Source: JBCCAG01 sp050330955
Lineage (GTDB): Bacteria; Cyanobacteriota; Cyanobacteriia; CAKZMO01
Assembly: GCA_050330955.1 (NCBI GenBank)
Contig: JBHJHJ010000080.1
Location: 1-60,189 of the forward strand
Direction: 5' to 3'
DNA length: 60,189 nt
A program made the position numbers and the translations under genes. Position 1 is the first letter of the stretch; every line of letters begins with the position of its first letter. Positions 53,723 through 60,189 of the stretch are shown one piece after another. The notes under the pieces were generated by a model. The model saw nothing but the letters and a program-made list of their open reading frames with translations, searched no databases and was not told where the DNA came from.

Positions 53723-56700
53723 ATGATAGACCCTGCGACTAGGGATATTCCTTCGATTCCCGGCTATAGAATTGCCGAGCAGATTTTTGAAGGGCCTCGC
53801 ACCCGCTCCTACCGAGCTTGGCGGGGCACGCAGCGAGTCATCATTGAGGTGCTATGGCATCAGCAGTCTAGCCTTAGCAATCTATCGAAACTTCATCAGC
53901 AATACGCCATTGCCCAGTCTCTAGATCACCCTGCGATCGCCCGTCCGCTGGCCCTAGAATTCTACGAGGGGGGCTATGCGCTGGTGATACCTGACGCGGG
54001 GTTGGTCAACCTAAAAACCTATTGGCCAAGACAGCGGCGCGATGTCTCGGAGACGTTGGCGATTGCGCTTCAGCTTACAGACGCGCTGGACTACCTCATC
54101 GAGCAGCGCATCGTCCATAAGGGCATCAGACCAAGCAATATCTTGATCCATCCAGAAACGGGCCATATTCAGCTCACGGACTTCAGCGCCGCTACGTCAT
54201 TGCCTAAAGAACGTCAGCTCTCTACCAGCGTTAGCGCCTTTGAAGACGGGCTAGCCTACATTTCTCCCGAGCAAACGGGGCGGATGAACCGAAACATTGA
54301 TTACCGCACCGACTTTTACTCCCTTGGCGCTACCCTCTTCGAGCTGCTAGTGGGACAACCACCGTTCACCGCAGATGATCCAATGACGCTGGTGCACTGT
54401 CACCTTGCTCGCCCGGTCGTGTTTCCGCAGGAGAGCCAACAGACCGCTCCAGCAATGGTGCAGGCTATCCTCACAAAGCTGATGGCAAAGACTGCCGAAG
54501 ACCGCTACCAGAGTGCGTTGGGATTAAAGCATGACCTGGAGGTCTGTTTACAGCAGTGGGAGGATGACCGGGCGATCGCCAAATTTGAGCTGGGGGCGTG
54601 GGACAAGTGCGATCGCTTCTTAATCCCTGAAACAATTTATGGTCGAGAGCGAGAAATTCAGGCTATCCTGAACACCTTTGACCGAACGGCGGCGGGCAGT
54701 GCGGAGCTTCTTCTGGTGGCAGGGTCATCCGGCATTGGTAAAACCTCAATCATTGGCGAGGTGTATAAACCTATCGTGCGGCAGCGGGGATACTTAACCA
54801 AAGGTAAGTTTGACCAGGTCAACTACGATATTCCGCTTTCCGCCTTCGCGCAAGCGCTGCAAAATCTGGTCAGACAGCTTTTAACAGAAGCCGACGAGCG
54901 GCTGAACCGGTGGAAGGCTAGAATACTCAGCGCCCTTGGCGACGATGGACAGCTGATTATTGACCTCGTCCCTGAGCTTGAGATCATCATCGGGCCGCAG
55001 CCCCCCGTCTCAAGGTTGACTGGACCAGAGGCCCAGCAGCGATTCTATCGCTTACTGCAGCAGTTTATTCAAGTCTTTGCCACATCCGCTCATCCTCTGG
55101 TTATCTTTTTAGACGATTTGCAGTGGATTGACTCGGCCTCTCTAAGCTTGATAGAGATACTTTTGCAGCAGCGTGACTGTCGCTTTTTACTACTGCTAGG
55201 AGCCTATCGCGATAATGAAGTCAGCGCTGGTCATCCGCTGATGTTAATGCTAGAGCGGTTGACCAAGGCAAGGTTGCCAATTCAAACGTTGATCCTAGGG
55301 CCTCTCGAACAAGCTCATATCAATCAGCTGATTACTGACACGCTCAACTGCTCTGATCGTCTTTCTGAGACAGTCCTATTACCGCTAGCCCAGCTCATTT
55401 ATCAGATCGCTAAAGGCAATCCTTTTTTTACGACCCAGTTACTGCGATCTTTTTACGAAAACGGCCTGATTGAATTTGACCGAACCACGGGCAGTTGGCG
55501 GTACGATATGTCCCACATCAAGCCGATGATTGTGAGTGGTGATGTGGCGAAGCATGTATCGCTACAGCTACAAAAACTGCCGGTACCTTGTCAAGATCTC
55601 CTCAAGTTAGGGGCCTGCATTGGTAATCAATTCGACCTAGAAATCCTGGCAATTGTCACAGAACAGAGCGTGTCAACGGTAGCAACACAGCTTTGGCCTG
55701 CCCTACAGGAAGGGTTCATCGTTCCTCAAAGCGAGAGCTATACGGTTCCTCAACTTTCTGATCGGACTGAAACAATCACGGCGAACGGCCTTGTCATTTA
55801 TCACGTTGCTGATACTGCTCACCGCATCAGCTATAAGTTCCTTCATGACTATGTTCAACAATCGGCTTACGCCATGATTGTTGGAGACCGACGGCAAGCG
55901 ACGCATCTACATATCGGACAGCTGTTACTGGCCCAAACGCCCGACCAAAACCAGCCAGAGCCGCTATTTGAAATTGTCAATCACCTCAATATTGGGCGGT
56001 CGCTGCTTAGGTCTCAAGAGGAGCGAGAAAACTTAGCGCAGCTGAACCTGAAGGCAGGCCATAAGGCCAAATCTGCCACTGCCCATAGCGCCGCCGTAAA
56101 CTACTTCACCATCGGCATCACCCTATTGCCGCCAAACGCCTGGACAAGTCACTATAATCTTGCCCTTGAGCTACACACGGCACTTGTGGAGGCCTGTGCG
56201 CTCAACACGGACTTTGACCAGATGGAACAGTGGGCGCTAGTGGTGCTAGAGCAGGCCCAGGCGCTGCTAGACACGATTGATGTTCAGCAAACGCGGCTGA
56301 TCGCCAGGCGATCTCAGGGAAGATTAATAGACGCGATTCAAACTGGCCTGCAAGTCTTACAGTCTTTGGGAATCGATATACCAGAACATCCAACTCAGAC
56401 TGACATTGCAGCAGTGTTTCAGCAGACCGCGCAGCTTTGGAAGGGGCGATCGCCTCTGGAGTTACTCGATTTGCCGGCTATGACCGACCGAAACTGTCTA
56501 GCGGCTATGCAAATCTTAAGCTGGCTCGTGCCCTGCGCCTACGGCGGCAACCCTGCCCTAAACCCCTTGCTGATTTGTAAGCAGGTCGATTTATCAATTC
56601 GCTGTGGTAACTGCTCTACATCAATTTATGGCTATGTGGACTATGCCCTGATGCTGTGCGGCGTGACGGGTGATATTTCCTCGGGCTACGACTTTGGTCG

Positions 56701-59158
56701 AATGGCGCTACTACTAATGGATCGGCTACAGGATGCGACATGCAGAGCACGAACCTGGTACGTTTTCTATACCTATATTCAGCACTGGAAATCCCCGCTT
56801 CAAGACTCTGTTGTACAGCTCCAGGAAGGTTTTCACGTTGGCTTGGGCATGGGAGATCTAGACTGCGGCACCTTAAATATCGCCTCTTACTGCTGCTTGG
56901 CGTTTCATTCGGGGAAAGCCCTGTCCGAACTGGCCGATGAAATGACGGCTTACTATCAAACCGTCTGTCAGCTCAAGCAGGTCACGCCGCGCTATTACAT
57001 GGAAAGCTATTTGCAAACCGTGCACAATTTGCTGGGACACTCTGCAATACCCCAGCAGCTAACCGGCAGCATTCTCAACTGTACCGAGGCGTTGCATCAA
57101 CACGAGGCCACAAACAACAAAACAGCTCTATTCAGTTTACAAATCAGTCAACTGTTTCTCAGCTATCTGTTTGGCTGCTATGAGCAGGCAGTTCAGATCG
57201 CTATTGCTTTAGCAAGCCATCTTGATGGTGGCGCTGGCACCTTTACAATCGCGCTGTATTCCTTCTACACAGCGCTGAGCCAGCTAGCGCGATACCGCGA
57301 CACGTCGCCGGAAGAGCAGCGTCAACTGCTCAATCAAATTGAGTCCCATCAGAGGAAGCTTGAGCGTTGGGCCAGCTTCGCGCCCTGCAATCATCAGCAT
57401 CGCTGGGATTTGGTCGAAGCAGAACGCTGTGCTGTACTGGGCGATCGCCTCGTGGCAATTGAGCGCTACGATGAGGCGATCGCTGGGGCAAAGGAAAACG
57501 GCTTTATTCAAGATGAGGCCTTGGCCAATGAGCGTGCTGCCCAGTTTTATCTAAACTGGGGTAAGCCCAAATTAGCCACTGGCTATATACAAGCAGCGTA
57601 TCAGGGCTACGCTCGATGGGGTGCTAAAGCCAAGACTGATGACTTAGAAAAGCGCTATTCCACGTTTCTACAGCCAATCTTGCAGTCATCAACGCTAGAC
57701 TCCCTCGAAGCGCTTGCCAGCATAGCTGCGCCTAATACACCGCTCCACTCGCTTTTGGAAGCGAGTCAAGGCGCAAGCCATGGCTTCAATAAGGCGCTCG
57801 ACTTTGCAGCTATCTTAGAAGCGTCGCAGGCCCTTTCTAAAACCATTGAGCTTGACACACTGCTGCGGCAGCTAACGCAAATCATCTTGAAAAACTCTGG
57901 AGGCGATCGCTGCGTCCTCATGCTTCCCGATAGCGATGACGACTGGCGCGTGACGGCGATCGCAACACCAGAGATGACCGAGCCCCAGTCAGAGCTGATC
58001 CAATGGAACATCAGCTTGCCCCTGCGGCTGATTCAGTATGTGAAGCACACTCAAAGCGTCGTGGTCTTGAATGACCTTGAGACTGACCTACCCATCATCG
58101 ATGAGTACTTGCGCCAGCACAATCCCAAAAGCCTACTGTGCTTTCCCATGCTCAATCAAGGCCGGTTGGTTGGCCTTTTATACCTGACCAATCAATACGC
58201 CAGCGGCGTGTTTACCCGCGATCGCATTCTGGTGCTCAATTTCTTGTGTACTCAAGCCGCGATTTCCTTAGAAAATGCTCGCCTCTACCGGCAGGCCCAG
58301 GCCTATGCCCAGCAGCTAGAAGCGTCTGAGCTACAAATTGTCCAGAGTGAGAAGACCGTGGCGTTGGGCAACTTGGTGGCTGGAGTCGCCCACGAAATCA
58401 ATAATCCTATCGGCTTTGTCTCCGGCAACCTAAGTGAACTCAAGCGAAACCTGAGCGATATTTTCGACCATTTGCAGCTCTATCAAGGCCGCGCTGTAGC
58501 AGAAGAGGTCCAGCGCCACGCCCAGCAAATTGAAATCGACTTCCTCTCAGAGGACATTCCCAAGATGTTGGCATCGATGGAGCGGGGATGCGATCGCATT
58601 CGGGCCCTGAGCACTAGTTTACGCATCTTCTCTCGCAGCGACGTTGAATCAAAAGTAAACACGAATATTCATGAAGGCATCGATAGCACGCTGCTGCTGT
58701 TGAAGTATCGCCTGCAAATCAAGGACTTCCGGCCAGATATTGAGATTATCCGTCACTACGGCGAACTGCCTGAAATTAGCTGCTTCCCCGGTCAGCTCAA
58801 CCAGGTGTTTATGAACATTCTGGCCAACGCCATCGATATGTTTGACGAAGATGCCCAGGGTTGCTCGCTCGACGACCTGCAGTCCCATCCCCAGCGCATC
58901 ATTATCAGCACCCGATACCTTAAGCCTAATCAAGTTGAAGTTCGGATTGGCGACAATGGCAGAGGCATGTCTGAGGAGGTGTGCTCAAAAGTATTCGAGC
59001 GTAACTTTACGACCAAGGCAGTGGGCAAGGGCACTGGGCTAGGGCTGGCGATCGCCCGTCAAGTGGTTGTTGAGAAGCATAGGGGCACGTTGGAGGTTCA
59101 GTCTGAGCCGGGTAAGGGAACGGAGTTTGTCATTCGCCTACCCTGTGGGGCCAGTTAG
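53723..59158 (+). CDS. Giant Hstk-type protein: pseudokinase, AAA-type ATPase, TPR-like, GAF, histidine kinase
   Basis: A 1,811-residue signalling protein. Residues 12-275 form a Ser/Thr kinase fold that seems dead: the beta-3 Lys is Glu42 (VIIEVL), the HRD Asp is Gly134 (VHKGIRPSN) and the DFG motif is DFS153-155. Residues about 300-700 form an AAA-type ATPase with Walker A SSGIGKTS (Lys340) and Walker B VIFLDDLQW. A long helical TPR-like region follows (about 750-1320), then a GAF domain (about 1365-1525). The C-terminus is a histidine kinase with His1557 in GVAHEINNPIGF and ATPase motifs FMNILANAID, GDNGRGM and GTGLGLAIA. This is the Hstk plan of cyanobacteria. No receiver is attached; its partner is unknown. 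Confidence 0.93.
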   Translation: MIDPATRDIPSIPGYRIAEQIFEGPRTRSYRAWRGTQRVIIEVLWHQQSSLSNLSKLHQQYAIAQSLDHPAIARPLALEFYEGGYALVIPDAGLVNLKTYWPRQRRDVSETLAIALQLTDALDYLIEQRIVHKGIRPSNILIHPETGHIQLTDFSAATSLPKERQLSTSVSAFEDGLAYISPEQTGRMNRNIDYRTDFYSLGATLFELLVGQPPFTADDPMTLVHCHLARPVVFPQESQQTAPAMVQAILTKLMAKTAEDRYQSALGLKHDLEVCLQQWEDDRAIAKFELGAWDKCDRFLIPETIYGREREIQAILNTFDRTAAGSAELLLVAGSSGIGKTSIIGEVYKPIVRQRGYLTKGKFDQVNYDIPLSAFAQALQNLVRQLLTEADERLNRWKARILSALGDDGQLIIDLVPELEIIIGPQPPVSRLTGPEAQQRFYRLLQQFIQVFATSAHPLVIFLDDLQWIDSASLSLIEILLQQRDCRFLLLLGAYRDNEVSAGHPLMLMLERLTKARLPIQTLILGPLEQAHINQLITDTLNCSDRLSETVLLPLAQLIYQIAKGNPFFTTQLLRSFYENGLIEFDRTTGSWRYDMSHIKPMIVSGDVAKHVSLQLQKLPVPCQDLLKLGACIGNQFDLEILAIVTEQSVSTVATQLWPALQEGFIVPQSESYTVPQLSDRTETITANGLVIYHVADTAHRISYKFLHDYVQQSAYAMIVGDRRQATHLHIGQLLLAQTPDQNQPEPLFEIVNHLNIGRSLLRSQEERENLAQLNLKAGHKAKSATAHSAAVNYFTIGITLLPPNAWTSHYNLALELHTALVEACALNTDFDQMEQWALVVLEQAQALLDTIDVQQTRLIARRSQGRLIDAIQTGLQVLQSLGIDIPEHPTQTDIAAVFQQTAQLWKGRSPLELLDLPAMTDRNCLAAMQILSWLVPCAYGGNPALNPLLICKQVDLSIRCGNCSTSIYGYVDYALMLCGVTGDISSGYDFGRMALLLMDRLQDATCRARTWYVFYTYIQHWKSPLQDSVVQLQEGFHVGLGMGDLDCGTLNIASYCCLAFHSGKALSELADEMTAYYQTVCQLKQVTPRYYMESYLQTVHNLLGHSAIPQQLTGSILNCTEALHQHEATNNKTALFSLQISQLFLSYLFGCYEQAVQIAIALASHLDGGAGTFTIALYSFYTALSQLARYRDTSPEEQRQLLNQIESHQRKLERWASFAPCNHQHRWDLVEAERCAVLGDRLVAIERYDEAIAGAKENGFIQDEALANERAAQFYLNWGKPKLATGYIQAAYQGYARWGAKAKTDDLEKRYSTFLQPILQSSTLDSLEALASIAAPNTPLHSLLEASQGASHGFNKALDFAAILEASQALSKTIELDTLLRQLTQIILKNSGGDRCVLMLPDSDDDWRVTAIATPEMTEPQSELIQWNISLPLRLIQYVKHTQSVVVLNDLETDLPIIDEYLRQHNPKSLLCFPMLNQGRLVGLLYLTNQYASGVFTRDRILVLNFLCTQAAISLENARLYRQAQAYAQQLEASELQIVQSEKTVALGNLVAGVAHEINNPIGFVSGNLSELKRNLSDIFDHLQLYQGRAVAEEVQRHAQQIEIDFLSEDIPKMLASMERGCDRIRALSTSLRIFSRSDVESKVNTNIHEGIDSTLLLLKYRLQIKDFRPDIEIIRHYGELPEISCFPGQLNQVFMNILANAIDMFDEDAQGCSLDDLQSHPQRIIISTRYLKPNQVEVRIGDNGRGMSEEVCSKVFERNFTTKAVGKGTGLGLAIARQVVVEKHRGTLEVQSEPGKGTEFVIRLPCGAS

Positions 59159-59182
59159 GGTAATCTGGCGCAAATGCTCCTT

Positions 59183-59362
59183 GAGGTTGAGACGCAGAAT
59201 CTCGGCGAATAGCCGTCCGGAGAGTTTGCCTGCAACGGATTCGTGGGGGCCGGTGGGTTCCATGTCTCGCAGTTCACCGTCGATGAGTTCGCAGCGGGGG
59301 TCGTCGCCGTAGCGATCGATGAAGTCTTCGAAGGTGAGGAGTTTTTGTGATGTGTACGTCAC
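59183..59362 (-). pseudogene. 5' fragment of a Uma2-family gene
   Basis: The frame from the GTG at 59362 encodes MTYTSQKLLTFEDFIDRYG and then about 40 residues almost identical to the neighbouring Uma2 protein (ELIDGELRDMEPTGPHESVA, LSGRLFAEILRLNL). Homology stops at about 59183, a few bases from the stop of the giant kinase gene. The catalytic PD-(D/E)xK core is missing, so the fragment cannot be active. The nucleotide match to 60077-60189 is close to perfect. Confidence 0.85.
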
Positions 59363-59480
59363 CGGATACCTCGATTAGCTTGATGGTGTTTGAGGTTGAG
59401 GGGTGTTTGTGAGATATGTCTTAGCCTTACTCTCTTGTTCTTTCGATATGTAGGTTATCGTCGATTGGTGACGATGTTGG

Positions 59481-59600
59481 GGCGATCGCCGTCCGCCGGA
59501 TGGGGAGGCGGCGCAGCGATATCGGACGATCTTGCCGCTGTATGATAAGCTGCTGGCGCAGGTGAGGCTGCTGTATGAAGGGTTGGCTGAGCTGTCATAG
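59481..59600 (+). pseudogene. 3' fragment of a gluconokinase gene
   Basis: The forty codons read GDRRPPDGEAAQRYRTILPL and on to a stop. This matches the last 36 codons of the intact gluconokinase at about 53340-53450 in the same frame, with mostly silent differences, and the nucleotide identity is high. The upstream nine-tenths of the gene are absent. It lies directly 5' of the stop of the partial Uma2 gene. Confidence 0.85.
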
Positions 59601-59655
59601 GGCAGTCGGAATATTTTGTAGCTGAGTTAGGGCTTTTTCGAGCGGTGAGCCTCGC

Positions 59656-60189
59656 TTACGGCATGATGTTGTTTAGCTGAAGCTGCAGCTCTGGGAAGAC
59701 GCTGGAGGCAATGGGCTGTCCTAGTCGGTACTGGCGCTGTCGATATTGCTCTCCCTCAAGCTGACACACCGTTAGCGTCGGCTGTTTGGGTTTACCGATA
59801 AAGGCTAGGCCGCCTAAGCCACGAAAGTCGGCGATCCAGTATTCTGGAATGCCGAGAAACGCATATTCTTCCACTTTGCGGGCATAGTCATCTTGCCAGT
59901 TTGTACTGACAATTTCTGCAACTAGTTGGACTGCCTGACCGCTGGTAATGATGGGCTGCTTTTCCCAAAGGGGTTCTGTGGCTAAAGCGACCTCGTCTAA
60001 AACGATGACATCTGGGCGTAGGGCGGTTGCGTCGGTGTTGGGGGGGCGGATGAGGCAGTTTTTAGGAATGGTCCAGTTGAGGTTGAGGCGCAGAATCTCG
60101 GCGAATAGCCGCCCGGAGAGTTTGCCTGCAACGGATTCGTGGGGGCCAGTGGGTTCCATGTCGCGCAGTTCACCGTCGATGAGTTCGTA
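59656..60189 (-). CDS. Uma2-family PD-(D/E)xK endonuclease-like protein, 5' end outside window
   Basis: The minus-strand frame is open from the right edge (YELIDGELRD, then MEPTGPH) to the stop at 59656; 177 residues are visible and the start lies beyond base 60189. The family motifs are ALRPDVIVLDEVAL, QLVAEIVSTNWQDDYARKVEEYAFLGIPEYWIAD and a C-terminal beta-rich end. These contain the PD-x(n)-E-x-K-like residues of Uma2 nucleases, which are abundant in cyanobacteria and of unknown biological role. A truncated copy of its 5' end lies at 59183-59362. Confidence 0.88.
   Translation of the reverse strand, partial: YELIDGELRDMEPTGPHESVAGKLSGRLFAEILRLNLNWTIPKNCLIRPPNTDATALRPDVIVLDEVALATEPLWEKQPIITSGQAVQLVAEIVSTNWQDDYARKVEEYAFLGIPEYWIADFRGLGGLAFIGKPKQPTLTVCQLEGEQYRQRQYRLGQPIASSVFPELQLQLNNIMP

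Overview
The window is chromosomal DNA of a cyanobacterium. The evidence is the very frequent GCGATCGC (HIP1) octamer, many protein families that I know only or mainly from cyanobacteria (DUF2973/DUF2605, DUF3038/DUF4335, a helical carotenoid protein, PATAN-REC regulators, a giant Hstk-type kinase), a MenF of the phylloquinone route, and a dnaN gene next to a cluster of TTTTCCACA DnaA boxes. The moderately high GC content and the mixture of genes suggest a Leptolyngbya/Nodosilinea-like non-heterocystous lineage, but that placement is inference.

Layout. 1-5.1 kb (minus strand): a truncated acyltransferase, an MsbA-like ABC exporter, a DUF218 membrane protein and dnaN. 5.1-5.8 kb: a probable replication origin (oriC). 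5.8-8.0 kb: a pentapeptide repeat protein, a J-domain protein and a DEP protein. 8.0-22.7 kb: a large chemosensory region with two tandem PATAN-receiver regulators (minus), a pentapeptide protein, then MCP - CheA(3xHpt)-REC - CheB - CheR - CheW-CheW (plus), closed by a convergent dCache histidine kinase. 23-30 kb: alpha-amylase, a GT-C glycosyltransferase, the DUF2973/DUF2605 pair, thrS, a GAF protein and tRNA-Arg(UCU). 30.5-36.4 kb: conserved cyanobacterial proteins of unknown role, a Ca2+/H+ antiporter and a methyltransferase. 36.4-41.5 kb: three tandem paralogues in which a membrane domain is sandwiched between pentapeptide-repeat blocks, separated by a repeat-rich 0.9-kb stretch. 41.6-53.5 kb: an SF1 helicase, DUF2267, a helical carotenoid protein, a cytochrome P450, menF, a Cu/Zn superoxide dismutase, a coiled-coil membrane protein, an RNase D-like exonuclease, DUF3038/DUF4335 and an FGGY gluconokinase. 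53.7-59.2 kb: an 1,811-residue kinase-ATPase-GAF-histidine kinase whose Ser/Thr kinase domain looks dead. 59.2-60.2 kb: debris of a tandem duplication (Uma2 and gluconokinase fragments) and an intact-looking Uma2 gene running off the end.

Working together: the 8-22.7 kb block encodes a complete chemotaxis-type signalling core with both adaptation enzymes (CheB and CheR), and the PATAN-REC proteins are plausible outputs to type IV pili. The most novel-looking locus is the 36.4-41.5 kb pentapeptide/membrane array, which combines recent sequence homogenisation, dispersed 3-nt-loop palindromes, a composite third gene with a base-composition break, and an added C-terminal tail. No CRISPR array, prophage or intact insertion sequence was seen.
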